From contig CAJTFN010000001.1 of the NCBI GenBank assembly GCA_910575815.1, forward strand, positions 62,001 to 126,000: 64,000 nucleotides of DNA, given 5' to 3'. The stretch comes from Oscillospiraceae bacterium (GTDB lineage Bacteria; Bacillota; Clostridia; Oscillospirales; Oscillospiraceae). The translations under genes were made by a program, and so were the position numbers. Below are positions 52,847 to 61,212 of the stretch, piece after piece (the stretch's first letter is position 1; every line of letters begins with the position of its first letter). Under the pieces are notes generated by a model. That model was given only the letters and a program-made list of their open reading frames with translations. It was not told where the DNA came from and made no database searches.

Positions 52847-53257
52847 TCAATCCAGGTCAATGGAAATATGCTCCGTCCCGTGTTCGTCGAACTCGTCCAG
52901 GTAGGTGTCGATCCGTTCCATCAGCGCGCCGTAGTTTTCCCGGGTCAGCGGTTCCCCGTCCATGTCCCGCAGAGCCAGCTCCTCCGCCAGGATCTCGTAA
53001 AAGACCACGTCCTCGTAATTCTCGATGGCCTCGTGGATGCCGCCGTTGGCAAAGGCCTGGGAGGGAATCAGATCCCCCCGGTACAGCTCCACCAGCTTTC
53101 CCATGCCGTGGCGGAGGCAGTGGGAGAAAATCAGGCTTTCCACCTGGTCGTACTCCTGAATACGGTCATCTTCCCGGGTGGAATTGAGCACCCAGTTGCC
53201 TATGTAGACCAAATCCAGCAGATAGCGGTACTGACGCTCCGTCAACTCGATTTTCAT
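52847..53257 (-). CDS. Conserved hypothetical protein, 136 aa
   Basis: ATG 53257 after AGGAGGGGG; the frame runs to 53422 but only this start has a Shine-Dalgarno. Sequence begins MKIELTERQYRYLLDLVYIG, with an acidic, helical body (IQEYDQVESLIFSHCLRHGM, VVFYEILAEELALRDMDGEP) and a C-terminus rich in Asp/Glu (DEFDEHGTEHISIDLD). No signal peptide or membrane span; probably cytosolic and all-helical. Function unknown. It has its own -10 TATAAT (minus, about 53438-53443). Confidence 0.8.
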   Translation of the reverse strand: MKIELTERQYRYLLDLVYIGNWVLNSTREDDRIQEYDQVESLIFSHCLRHGMGKLVELYRGDLIPSQAFANGGIHEAIENYEDVVFYEILAEELALRDMDGEPLTRENYGALMERIDTYLDEFDEHGTEHISIDLD

Positions 53258-53597
53258 AGAAAGACCCCCTCCTGTCGGCCGATGGTTTGTTCCTTTGATG
53301 GGCGGGAGGAACGCTGGCGCTCCCGCGCCCCGCCGGGCCCTTCGAGGGACCCGTGGGAAATGGGAAGGGAAATGCGAATTCCCCCGGCGCTCCTTCCAAA
53401 TGGAGACCGGTTCCCGTGACAACAGACGCTTTGCGGCTATTATAGCAGAGCCGCCGGAAAAATTCCACTCAAAAAAGAGGGCAAAAAGACTAAAATCTGT
53501 CTTGCGGCAAAAGTGTTCTCATAGTATAATACATAACCCAGAGCGGTTTGGCAACCGGGCAGGTTTTCTTGCCCGGTTCAGAGAGGAGTGACGGCAT
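53258..53597. other. Divergent intergenic region with murI promoter
   Basis: Contains the minus-strand leader of the 136-aa gene (GC hairpin 53300-53350) and, for murI, TTGCGG (53502-53507), 17-nt spacer, TATAAT (53525-53530). No gene. Confidence 0.65.
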
Positions 53598-54413
53598 ATG
53601 GATACACGGCCCATCGGCGTGTTTGACTCCGGCCTTGGCGGCCTGACGGCGGTGCGGGTTTTGAGGCGGATTCTGCGGCAGGAGGATCTGATTTACTTTG
53701 GCGACACCGCCCGGGTGCCCTACGGGGGCCGTTCCCGGGAGACCCTGCTGAAATACGCCCGGCAGGACCTCCGCTTTTTGCGGTCCTTTGACCTGAAAGC
53801 CGTTCTGATTGCCTGCGGCACCGTGTCCACCACCTCCCTGGAGACCCTCCAGCGGGAGAACGACCTGCCCATTGTGGGCGTGGTGGAACCCACCTGCCGC
53901 CGGGCCCTTGCGGTGACCCGGAACCGCCGGGTGGGCATGATTGCCACGCTGGCCTCCGTTCGTTCCGGGGCTTATCAGGCGGCGCTGCGGCGGCTGGACC
54001 CGGAGGTCAGCGTATTTGAGCAGCCCTGCCCGCTGTTTGTGCCTCTGGTGGAGAACGGGCGGTTCCGCCCGGGGGACGTCGTCATTGAGACGGTGGCCCG
54101 GGAGTATTTGGAGCCGCTGCTGGACTGGGGGTGCGACACCTTGATTCTGGGCTGCACCCACTACCCGCTGCTGGAGGACGTGATTTCCAAAATCTGCGGC
54201 CCCGGGGTCACCCTGGTATCCGCCGGGGAGGAGTCCGCTTTTGAGCTGAAACGCCTCCTTGCCGGCCAGGACCGCCGGGCCCCGGAGGACCGAAAGGGAA
54301 AGGCGGAGTTTTACGTCAGCGACCGGGCGGAGGATTTTGAGGGCGTGGCGTCCATGTTTTTGGCGGAGGATATACATCATATGGCGCGGAGGATCGACAT
54401 TGATCAATATTGA
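53598..54413 (+). CDS. murI: Glutamate racemase
   Basis: Converts L-Glu to D-Glu for peptidoglycan. 271 aa. FDSGLGGLTAVRVLRR at the N-terminus with the catalytic-site Asp-Ser, YFGDTARVPYGGRS, first active Cys in LIACGTVSTTSL, second in LILGCTHYPLLEDVI. The residue after the first Cys is Gly in place of the usual Asn (CNT becomes CGT). ATG 53598 after GAGAGGAG. Translation of the next gene overlaps by 14 nt. Links with ddl, murF and MurT in the window. Confidence 0.93.
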   Translation: MDTRPIGVFDSGLGGLTAVRVLRRILRQEDLIYFGDTARVPYGGRSRETLLKYARQDLRFLRSFDLKAVLIACGTVSTTSLETLQRENDLPIVGVVEPTCRRALAVTRNRRVGMIATLASVRSGAYQAALRRLDPEVSVFEQPCPLFVPLVENGRFRPGDVVIETVAREYLEPLLDWGCDTLILGCTHYPLLEDVISKICGPGVTLVSAGEESAFELKRLLAGQDRRAPEDRKGKAEFYVSDRAEDFEGVASMFLAEDIHHMARRIDIDQY

Positions 54414-54849
54414 GAAGAACCAGCTGCCCGTCCTGCTGACCATCCGGTCGGAGCAGCACTATGAGGATATGGAGCCCGACAGCATTGAGCTCATGACCGA
54501 GGGCACCCTGACCCTCACCGGGGAGGGGGGCATGGTCCTGTCCTATCAGGAGAGCGAGCTCACCGGACTGGAGGGCACGACCACCGCCTTTGAGATCCGG
54601 GGTGCTCAGGTCATTCTGACCCGGACGGGGAGTGTGAACTCCCAGATGGTCTTTGAGGAGGGACGGCAGCACACCTCTCTTTATGAGACACCTTTTGGCG
54701 AATTGGCGGTAGACATTCAGACCAGCCGCCTCCGCCACAGCCTGACGGAGCGAGGTGGGCTGATGGACCTTCGCTACTCCATCTCCGTGGATCATACCGT
54801 CACCGGCCGAAACGCCTTCCGTATTCGGGTACGACCTGCTTTTTCGTGA
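54400..54849 (+). CDS. DUF1934 (YwiB-like) calycin-type protein
   Basis: 149 aa beginning at TTG 54400, 7 nt after GGAGG and within the last codons of murI. DUF1934 features: IEKNQLPVLLTIRSEQ, MTEGTLTLTGEGGMVLSYQE, SELTGLEGTTTAFEI, VILTRTGSVNSQMVFEEGRQ, YETPFGELAVDIQT. Forms a lipocalin-like barrel in structures of the family; function unknown. In many Firmicutes ywiB sits directly before argS, as here. Confidence 0.9.
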   Translation: MINIEKNQLPVLLTIRSEQHYEDMEPDSIELMTEGTLTLTGEGGMVLSYQESELTGLEGTTTAFEIRGAQVILTRTGSVNSQMVFEEGRQHTSLYETPFGELAVDIQTSRLRHSLTERGGLMDLRYSISVDHTVTGRNAFRIRVRPAFS

Positions 54850-54991
54850 AATATGGGATGCCCCTGGCGGATAGGGACGGCGTGAGGCCGGGGATTTCCC
54901 GGGAAACGATGGAGTTTCTTTAATAAACCGTTTCAAAATTACAAAGAGTATGCAGAGCACGAAAGATACCGGTAAGAAAGAGGGTTTTCCA

Positions 54992-56737
54992 ATGACAAAC
55001 ATGGTACAAAATGCCAAGGACCAGGCTGCCGAACTGGCCATGGCCGCCTATCGCGCCGCGGCGGCGGACGGGACGCTGCCCCAGGCGGAGGTCCATACCG
55101 CCCCGGTGGAGATTCCCCGGGACACGGCCAACGGGGATTTTACCACCACCTTCGCCCTGGCGGCCTCCAAGGCCCTGCGGCAGCCTCCCCGGAACATTGC
55201 CCAGGCGTTGCTGGACCACATGGACTTGGAGGGAAGTTATTTCGCCTCTGCCGAGATTGCCGGGCCGGGCTTTTTGAACTTCCGCCTGGGCCAGCGCTGG
55301 TATGAGGAGGTCTGCGCCGCCGTGGAACAGGAGGGGGCGGACTATGGCCGCTCCAACAGCCTGAAGGGGCAGAAGATCATGGTGGAGTTTGTTTCCGCCA
55401 ATCCCACCGGGCCCATGCACATGGGCAACGCCCGGGGCGGCGTACTGGGGGATACCCTGGCTTCCGTACTGGCGGCTTGCGGGGCGGATGTCAGCCGGGA
55501 GTTTTATGTCAACGACGCCGGGCACCAGATTGACAAATTCGCCCGGTCCATCTATGCCCGCTGCGTACAGCAGGTTTACGGGGAGGAGAGCTACGCCTTC
55601 CCCGAGGACGGCTACCAGGGAGACGACATCCGGGAATTGGCCCAGGGCTTCCTGACCCAGGCGGGGGACTTCCCCGGCAGCACCCGGGAGGAGGTCTGGA
55701 TGGCTGCCATGAGCGAGTACGGCCTGTCCGTGAACCTGCCCAAGATGAAGAGCGACTTGCAGCGCTATAAGATTAATTATGACACGTGGTTTTACGAGTC
55801 CACCCTCCACGAGAGCGGTGAGGTGGCGGAGACGGCGGCGCAGCTGACCCGGCGGGGCTGGACCTATGAGAAGGACGGGGCCCTGTGGTTGAAGACTGCT
55901 GAGATCATGCGGGAGAACCTCCGGAAGGCGGGGAAGAAGGAGAAGGACATTGAGAAGCTGGACCTGAAGGATGACGTCCTTCGCCGGGCCAACGGCTTCT
56001 ACACCTACTTCGCCGCCGACATCGCCTATCACCGGAATAAGTTTGAAACCCGGGGCTTCGACCGGGTGATTAACATCTGGGGCGCGGACCACCACGGCCA
56101 TGTGGCCCGTCTGAAGGGCGCCTTGGACGCCTTGGGGCTGGATGGGTCCGGAAAGCTGGACATTGTGCTGATGCAGCTGGTGAAGCTTCTGCGGGACGGG
56201 GAGCTGGTCCGTATGAGCAAGCGCACGGGCAAGGCCATCAGCCTTTCGGATCTGCTGGACGAGGTGCCTGTGGATGCCGCCCGGTGGTTCTTCAACGCCA
56301 AGCCGGACACCCAGATGGATTTCGACCTGGGGCTGGCGGTGCGGGAGGACTCGGAGAATCCCATTTATTATGTGGAGTACGCCCACGCCCGGATTTGCTC
56401 CCTGGAGGAGAAGCTGGCCCAGGAGGGCCTGGTGGTGCCGGCCTCCGGTACGGCGGACTTGAGCCTCCTGACGGCGGAGGCGGAGCAATTGCTCATCAAG
56501 CAGCTGGCGGCCTGGCCGGACACCATTCGCATGGCGGCCAAGGCCTACGACCCCTCCCATGTCAACCGCTACCTCATGGAGCTGGCGGGCTGCTTCCACC
56601 GTTTTTACACCGCCTGCCACATCCGCCAGGAGGCGGAAAACGTGGCCGCCGCCCGGCTCAAGCTGGCGGACTGCACCCGGGTGGTTTTGAAAAACGGACT
56701 GGCCCTGATCGGCGTGGACGCGCCGGAACGGATGTGA
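54992..56737 (+). CDS. argS: Arginyl-tRNA synthetase
   Basis: Class I aminoacyl-tRNA synthetase, 581 aa. N-terminal additional domain, then VEFVSANPTGPMHMGNARGG (HIGH form HMGN, about residue 143), YVNDAGHQIDKFARS, VINIWGADHHGHVARLKGAL, and the KMSKS counterpart VRMSKRTGKAISLSDL (about residue 405), followed by the DALR anticodon-binding domain. ATG 54992 after AGAGGG; 42 nt further upstream another ATG lacks a site. Adjacent to DUF1934. Confidence 0.95.
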   Translation: MTNMVQNAKDQAAELAMAAYRAAAADGTLPQAEVHTAPVEIPRDTANGDFTTTFALAASKALRQPPRNIAQALLDHMDLEGSYFASAEIAGPGFLNFRLGQRWYEEVCAAVEQEGADYGRSNSLKGQKIMVEFVSANPTGPMHMGNARGGVLGDTLASVLAACGADVSREFYVNDAGHQIDKFARSIYARCVQQVYGEESYAFPEDGYQGDDIRELAQGFLTQAGDFPGSTREEVWMAAMSEYGLSVNLPKMKSDLQRYKINYDTWFYESTLHESGEVAETAAQLTRRGWTYEKDGALWLKTAEIMRENLRKAGKKEKDIEKLDLKDDVLRRANGFYTYFAADIAYHRNKFETRGFDRVINIWGADHHGHVARLKGALDALGLDGSGKLDIVLMQLVKLLRDGELVRMSKRTGKAISLSDLLDEVPVDAARWFFNAKPDTQMDFDLGLAVREDSENPIYYVEYAHARICSLEEKLAQEGLVVPASGTADLSLLTAEAEQLLIKQLAAWPDTIRMAAKAYDPSHVNRYLMELAGCFHRFYTACHIRQEAENVAAARLKLADCTRVVLKNGLALIGVDAPERM

Positions 56738-56753
56738 GTTTCGATGGTTCAGG

Positions 56754-56783
56754 GAAAGCCGTGTCCTTCGGGACGCGGCTTTC
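56754..56783 (+). terminator. Terminator after argS
   Basis: GAAAGCCGTGTCC/GGGACGCGGCTTTC (56754-56766 with 56770-56783) followed by TTTCTG. Confidence 0.8.
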
Positions 56784-56958
56784 TTTCTGTAATGGGAAAA
56801 GACTTTACATAAACTTGCGCCCAACCTGTTTTGCTTTATCATCGCCAGAAGAAAGAGCGGGGGAATGGTAATTTTGCGCGTTTTCGCTCCCGCCTGCATA
56901 TTTTTCCTTCGCCTGTCACAAACTGGAAGAGATTCTTGCTGCACGGGAGGCGGAGACG

Positions 56959-57492
56959 TTGCAAAAACGACTGTTTTTCTGGGAGGCGGGAGGCTTCCTT
57001 TTTACGGGAGCCCTGGGCGTGCTGCTCCACTTTGTTTACGAGTGGAGTGGTGGCAGTCCCTTGGCGGCGGCTTTTTCGGCGGTGAACGAATCTACCTGGG
57101 AACACATGAAGCTGCTGTATCTGCCGCTGTTTGTCTTTTCCCTGGCCCAGCTGTGCCTCCTGGGGCGGAACTATCCCAATTTTCCGGCGGTTCGGGCCCA
57201 AAGCGCCCTGACGGGGCTGGCGCTGATTCCGATCCTGTTCTATACCTATACCGGGGTGTTGGGGCGGCACTTCGTCTGGGCGGACATCGCCGTTTTTTTC
57301 CTGGCGGATCTGGGAGCCTTCGTTCTGGACTTTGTGCTGCTGCGCCGGGGACGCTGCCGCGCCGGGTGGAGGCAGGTGCTGGGCCTGGCGGTGCTGTGGG
57401 GACTGGCATTCTGCTTCGTGTGGTGCACCTTTCACCCGGTCCGCCTGGCCCTGTGGCGGGACCCGGTGACGGGGCGCTATGGCATCTCGTGA
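56959..57492 (+). CDS. DUF6512-like five-span membrane protein
   Basis: 177 aa, TTG start at 56959 after GGAGGCGGAG. Spans: FFWEAGGFLFTGALGVLLHF, the loop NESTWEHMKLLYLPLFVFSL (NE-S-x-W-E-H-x-K-L hallmark of this family), LTGLALIPILFYTYTGVLG, IAVFFLADLGAFVLDFVLL and VLGLAVLWGLAFCFVWCTF. Unknown function. Followed by a hairpin terminator and the XpaC promoter. Promoter TTGCGC-N16-TATCAT precedes it at about 56815-56842. Confidence 0.78.
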   Translation: MQKRLFFWEAGGFLFTGALGVLLHFVYEWSGGSPLAAAFSAVNESTWEHMKLLYLPLFVFSLAQLCLLGRNYPNFPAVRAQSALTGLALIPILFYTYTGVLGRHFVWADIAVFFLADLGAFVLDFVLLRRGRCRAGWRQVLGLAVLWGLAFCFVWCTFHPVRLALWRDPVTGRYGIS

Positions 57493-57514
57493 AAACGCCC
57501 TGAGGGGCGTTTTC
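57491..57514 (+). terminator. Terminator after DUF6512 gene
   Basis: GAAAACGCCC (57491-57500) with GGGCGTTTTC (57505-57514), followed by GCTGTTT. The stem starts inside the stop codon. Confidence 0.7.
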
Positions 57515-57545
57515 GCTGTTTACAGGGAATTTACATGTCCCCGGC

Positions 57546-57575
57546 TTGACCGAAGGGCCGCCGGAGGAGTATAAT
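57546..57575 (+). promoter_or_regulatory. Promoter of the XpaC-TelA cluster
   Basis: TTGACC (57546-57551), 18-nt spacer, TATAAT (57570-57575), 57 bp before the ATG. Probably drives all five genes through 60651. Confidence 0.8.
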
Positions 57576-57631
57576 AAACAAAAACAGGATGGGCGGAATA
57601 CCCAAAGGTCCTTGGAAATGGAGGTCTCACC

Positions 57632-58351
57632 ATGACGGAACGAAAGCCGGTAGCGCCTTATTACGCCGTGGCGCTGCTGTGGCTGCTGGGCGGGCTGTGC
57701 CTGCCTCTTTATACGGTCACGGCCTATGGACTGTTGGCGGCGGTGTCCGCAGCGGTGTTTTTCCTGGTGGAGAAGCTCTGCCGCGGCGGGGGTACAGTGG
57801 CCGGGACCACTGGCGGGGAAAAAGAAAAATCCGCTCCCGCTAAGAATCCGCCCGCCAAGGAGGAGCCCGGAAACCCGGAGCTGGAGAAAATGCTCAAGGA
57901 CGGCCGCCTGGCCCTGAGCGAGATGAAGCGTCTGGACGACAACATTGCCGACCCCAGCGTCTCCGCCGACATTGTGCGCCTCAGCCAGGTGTCGGAGAAA
58001 ATCTTTCAGGCGGTGAAGGACGACCCGGACAAGCTCCCTCAGATTCGGAAATTCATGGATTACTATTTACCAACCACGTTAAAACTGCTGAACGCCTATG
58101 ACCGGATGAGCGGCGCGGGAGTCTCCGGGGAGAACATCGACGGGACCCTGAGCAAGGTGGAGAGCATGATGAAAACCGTGGTGAAGGCCTTTGAAAAGCA
58201 GCTGGACAGCCTCTACGGCGTGGACGCCCTGGACGTCTCCGCCGATATTAAGGTTCTGGAGACCCTGATGGCCCGGGAGGGCCTGACGGAGCCGGAGATG
58301 AAGGCCGACGCCGTCCAGACGGACGGGACGGACATCCGGCTAAAGCTGTAA
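57632..58351 (+). CDS. XpaC-family protein
   Basis: 239 aa. Two spans near the N-terminus (YYAVALLWLLGGLCLPLY, TAYGLLAAVSAAVFFLVE), a Lys/Glu/Pro linker, then a cytosolic helical domain (ALSEMKRLDDNIADPSVSAD, LSQVSEKIFQAVKDDPDKLP, FMDYYLPTTLKLLNAYDRMS), typical of XpaC (once named 5-bromo-4-chloroindolyl phosphate hydrolysis protein). The pairing with telA three genes on is common in Firmicutes. ATG 57632 after TGGAGG. Confidence 0.88.
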   Translation: MTERKPVAPYYAVALLWLLGGLCLPLYTVTAYGLLAAVSAAVFFLVEKLCRGGGTVAGTTGGEKEKSAPAKNPPAKEEPGNPELEKMLKDGRLALSEMKRLDDNIADPSVSADIVRLSQVSEKIFQAVKDDPDKLPQIRKFMDYYLPTTLKLLNAYDRMSGAGVSGENIDGTLSKVESMMKTVVKAFEKQLDSLYGVDALDVSADIKVLETLMAREGLTEPEMKADAVQTDGTDIRLKL

Positions 58352-58392
58352 GGGCGGCTGGTTCCCGGAGATGGTTTGAGGAGGAACGGAGG

Positions 58393-58797
58393 ATGAAGCG
58401 CTTTCTGGATTCCAGGAGAGGCCTGCTGGTGTTTGCCCTGTTCTACACCGGGGTCTGCCTGCTGTATGGGGTGACCGCCGCGCAGAAGGGCCTTTACGAG
58501 GCCCTGCGGTATCCCTCGCCTATGGCCAACGTGATCGTATTCGGCGCCTCCGCCACCTTGGCGGTGATTACCTGGTATCGCTGTCTGCGCTGGCGGCCGG
58601 ACCGGGAGGCGTTTCACCGGAAAAAGAGCGTGCCCCTCTGGACGGGGATGACGGTGCTGTGCTTTCTCTTGGCCGGGGTCTGGCTGGCTTTATACTGGCG
58701 CATGGGACAGAGCGCCGCAGTCCTGGCGGTTTGCGGACTGTCTCTGGCTTGCGCCGTGGTTTCGGCGGTCCGGGCGGTGAAGTCGGGGAAGAAGTAA
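58393..58797 (+). CDS. Four-span membrane protein of unknown function
   Basis: 134 aa, ATG 58393 after GAGGAGGAACGGAGG. Spans: GLLVFALFYTGVCLLYGVTA, MANVIVFGASATLAVITWYR, LWTGMTVLCFLLAGVWLALY, AAVLAVCGLSLACAVVSAVR, with a basic loop (RWRPDREAFHRKKS). Part of the XpaC-TelA operon, 41 nt after XpaC. No known family recognised. Confidence 0.75.
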   Translation: MKRFLDSRRGLLVFALFYTGVCLLYGVTAAQKGLYEALRYPSPMANVIVFGASATLAVITWYRCLRWRPDREAFHRKKSVPLWTGMTVLCFLLAGVWLALYWRMGQSAAVLAVCGLSLACAVVSAVRAVKSGKK

Positions 58798-58818
58798 CCG
58801 GCGAAAGAGGAGGTTTCC

Positions 58819-59016
58819 ATGAGAAAGAAAAATCTGTCTCCCGTGGCGATGACCGTGCTCTCCGGCGTCTGCGCGGTCATCTGGATGTCCATGGCCTTGA
58901 CCCGCTGGAAAGAGGACCCTATGGCCCTGGCCGCCGGAGCGGTGTGGCTGCTGAACTTTGCCCTGTGGGGCTTCCGGGCTTACCGGACGAAGCGGAAGAA
59001 CCGGGAGGAGCCGTGA
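58819..59016 (+). CDS. Two-span small membrane protein
   Basis: 65 aa, ATG 58819 after AGAGGAGG. Spans VAMTVLSGVCAVIWMSMAL and MALAAGAVWLLNFALWGFR, basic tail. Its stop overlaps the next gene by GTGA. Function unknown. Confidence 0.72.
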   Translation: MRKKNLSPVAMTVLSGVCAVIWMSMALTRWKEDPMALAAGAVWLLNFALWGFRAYRTKRKNREEP

Positions 59017-59336
59017 GAGCCCTCTATACCGCCCTCTACGGGGCGGTGGGAGCTGGGTTTCTGTGGATGAGCGCGGGCCAGGGAATTGGCTTTTTTGCGC
59101 TGATTGGCGGGGCCTTTCTGGCGATGGCCCTATGGGTGGCCGTCAAAGGGTGCCGGAAGAAATGGGATCCGACGCTGAATCTGGCGTATATGCTGCTGGC
59201 CCTGTGCTATCTCTACAGAGGCATTACGGAGCCCACAGGCTTCCACGTGGGCGCGGCGGTCTGCTGGGTGCTGATTGGAGCGCTCTACGGGGCGGAGGCC
59301 ATCCGGAAGTTCCGGCGCCCTCCGGAGGACGGCTGA
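59013..59336 (+). CDS. Three-to-four-span small membrane protein
   Basis: 107 aa beginning at GTG 59013 in the stop of the previous gene, after GGGAGGAG. Spans: LYTALYGAVGAGFLWMS, GIGFFALIGGAFLAMALWVA, LNLAYMLLALCYLYRGI, VGAAVCWVLIGALYGAEAI. Overlap and strong ribosome-binding site support it over the longer frame from 58659. Same operon; function unknown. Confidence 0.75.
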   Translation: MRALYTALYGAVGAGFLWMSAGQGIGFFALIGGAFLAMALWVAVKGCRKKWDPTLNLAYMLLALCYLYRGITEPTGFHVGAAVCWVLIGALYGAEAIRKFRRPPEDG

Positions 59337-59466
59337 CGGGCGGCGCATGCCTGACCCAGGATGGTTAAAAGGAGAATGCTACATGTACGGACCGGCTGTC
59401 GGAGTCCCGCCCTTCGCGGGAGACTCCGGAGCCGGGATAAGATCATTTTTGATGGAGGAAACAACG

Positions 59467-60651
59467 ATGAGCGACAACATGATTCCCGAGCTGACGCTGG
59501 ATCCCGCCGGCGCGGCGGCCCAGGAGCTGGCCTCCGTTCCCACGCCGGAGCTGACCCTGGAACCCGCGGCTACCCCCGCCGCCCCGGAACCCGCGAAGCC
59601 GGAGGTGAAGCCGGTGGAGCTGGACGACTCCATGCTCTCCGAGGCGGAGAAAAAGGCTGTGGAGGAGTTTTCCAAGAAGATCGACGTGATGGACTCCAAT
59701 CTGATTCTCCAATATGGCGCGGCGGCCCAGAAGAACGTGGCAGGCTTCTCTGAAAACGCCCTGGCCTCCGTGCGCACCAAGGATCTGGGGGAGGTGGGCA
59801 AATCCCTCTCCGAGCTGGTGGTGGAGTTGAAGGGCTTTGGCGAGGAGGAGGAGAAAAAGGGCCTCTTCGGCAAGTTCAAGAAGGCCGGGAACAAGCTGGA
59901 GACCATGAAGGCCCAGTATTCCAAGGTGGAGACCAACGTGGACAAGATCGTCCGGGAGCTGGAGCAGCATCAGGTGACGCTGATGAAGGACGTGGCCATG
60001 TTCGACCAGATGTATGAGCTGAACCTGAAATACTACAAGGAACTGACCATGTATATCCTGGCGGGGAAGAAGAAGCTGGCGGAGGTTCGTGCGGGGGAGC
60101 TCCCCGCTCTCCGGGCCAAGGCCGAGCAGACCGGCGCCCAGGAGGACGCCCAGCGGTACAACGACCTGGTGCAGATGTGCGAGCGCTTTGAGAAGAAGCT
60201 CCACGACCTGGAGCTCACCCGGATGATTTCCATCCAGATGGGCCCCCAGACCCGGCTGCTCCAGAACAACGACACGCTGATGGTGGAAAAGATTCAGTCC
60301 TCCCTGGTGAACACCATTCCCCTCTGGAAGAGCCAGATGGTGCTGGCCCTGGGCATGGAGCACGGCCGTCAGGCCACCGCCGCCCAGAGCGCCGTGACGG
60401 AGATGACCAACGAGCTTTTGAAGAAGAACGCCGACATGCTGAAAATGGGCACCATCCAGACCGCCCGGGAGGCGGAGAAGAGCGTGGTGGACATCGAGAC
60501 CCTTCAGCACACCAACCAGCAGCTGATTTCCACCCTGGACGAGGTGCTGAACATTCAGCGGGAGGGCGCCCAGAAGCGGAAGGAGGCCGAGGAGGAGCTG
60601 GGCCGCATCGAGGGTGAGCTCCGGGCGAAGCTGATGGAGCTGCACAAATAA
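59467..60651 (+). CDS. telA: TelA-family toxic anion resistance protein
   Basis: 394 aa, ATG 59467 after GGAGGAAA. N-terminal low-complexity tail with a repeat (PELTLDPAGAAAQ, PELTLEPAATPA), then TelA helices: KIDVMDSNLILQYGAAAQKN, GLFGKFKKAGNKLETM, YSKVETNVDKIVRELEQHQV, TLMKDVAMFDQMYELNLKYY, MGPQTRLLQNNDTLMVEKIQ, ALGMEHGRQATAAQSAVTEM. Cytosolic coiled-coil protein. Members confer tellurite or envelope-stress resistance with XpaC, but the mechanism is unresolved. An alternative in-frame ATG at 59382 after AAAGGAG would add 28 residues, with a strong hairpin between the two starts. Confidence 0.9.
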   Translation: MSDNMIPELTLDPAGAAAQELASVPTPELTLEPAATPAAPEPAKPEVKPVELDDSMLSEAEKKAVEEFSKKIDVMDSNLILQYGAAAQKNVAGFSENALASVRTKDLGEVGKSLSELVVELKGFGEEEEKKGLFGKFKKAGNKLETMKAQYSKVETNVDKIVRELEQHQVTLMKDVAMFDQMYELNLKYYKELTMYILAGKKKLAEVRAGELPALRAKAEQTGAQEDAQRYNDLVQMCERFEKKLHDLELTRMISIQMGPQTRLLQNNDTLMVEKIQSSLVNTIPLWKSQMVLALGMEHGRQATAAQSAVTEMTNELLKKNADMLKMGTIQTAREAEKSVVDIETLQHTNQQLISTLDEVLNIQREGAQKRKEAEEELGRIEGELRAKLMELHK

Positions 60652-60652
60652 A

Positions 60653-60901
60653 TCACCGCAGCTCCCGTGAGACGGAGAAGGCGGCCAGGAACATGGCCTC
60701 CAGCTCCAGGGAGCGGCTGTCCGCGATGGCTTCCTGGTAGCGCTCCAGGGCGACGGCGCGGTCCCCGGAGAGTCCTTCCTTTAAGGTGGTCAAGTGCTTG
60801 TGCTCTAAGGCTTTCGACGTTTCGAAGGCAGTCTGATCCAGATAGCGGGGGAGCCGTTCCGTGCTGGCGAAGTCCATTAATAGCTGCATGAGACTGGTCA
60901 T
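60653..60901 (-). CDS. Small DUF6809-like protein divergent from XRE regulator (module 2)
   Basis: 82 aa, ATG 60901 after AAGGAGGAA. Starts MTSLMQLLMDFASTERLPRY, then ERYQEAIADSRSLELEAMFL and AAFSVSRELR. Helical and acidic, no membrane span. The final third resembles small clostridial DUF6809-type proteins. Same arrangement as 22731-22928: divergent from an XRE gene with a -35 TTGACA abutting its Shine-Dalgarno. Its stop lies 1 nt after the telA stop, on the other strand. Function unknown. Confidence 0.72.
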   Translation of the reverse strand: MTSLMQLLMDFASTERLPRYLDQTAFETSKALEHKHLTTLKEGLSGDRAVALERYQEAIADSRSLELEAMFLAAFSVSRELR

Positions 60902-60931
60902 GGGGGATTCCTCCTTATGTAATTTTATTTC

Positions 60932-60961
60932 ATTTTAACACGAAAAAATATTGGTTGTCAA
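60932..60961 (-). promoter_or_regulatory. Promoter of small-protein gene in module 2
   Basis: Minus strand TTGACA (plus 60956-60961), 18-nt spacer, TAAAAT (plus 60932-60937). The -35 touches the AAGGGG of the XRE gene, as in module 1. Confidence 0.75.
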
Positions 60962-60971
60962 GGGGTGGCGG

Positions 60972-61208
60972 ATGCGAACTTTAGCGGAACGGTTAAGGAC
61001 CCTGCGGGAGGGCCGCAGAATTTATCAAAAAGAAATGGCGGAATTGCTGGGCCTGTCTCTCCGCGGGTATCAGTGCTACGAATCGAGTGAAAGCGAGCCG
61101 AAACTTGCGACCCTCATCGCCATCGCAGACTACTATCAAGTATCCATTGATTATCTGGTAGGCCGGACGGACGTTCCGGACTTCCATACAAGCAACGCAG
61201 AGGAATGA
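60972..61208 (+). CDS. Small XRE-family regulator (module 2)
   Basis: 78 aa, ATG 60972. Helix-turn-helix with LAERLRTLREGRRIYQKEMA, LLGLSLRGYQCYESSESEPK, LATLIAIADYYQVSIDYLVG. The LGLS-RGYQ and V-S-x-D-x-L-x-G-R-T segments match the XRE at 22434-22652, so the two are paralogues. Divergent from the small gene and 4 nt before the TPM gene, so it may also be co-transcribed with the latter. Confidence 0.85.
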   Translation: MRTLAERLRTLREGRRIYQKEMAELLGLSLRGYQCYESSESEPKLATLIAIADYYQVSIDYLVGRTDVPDFHTSNAEE

Positions 61209-61212
61209 GCCT

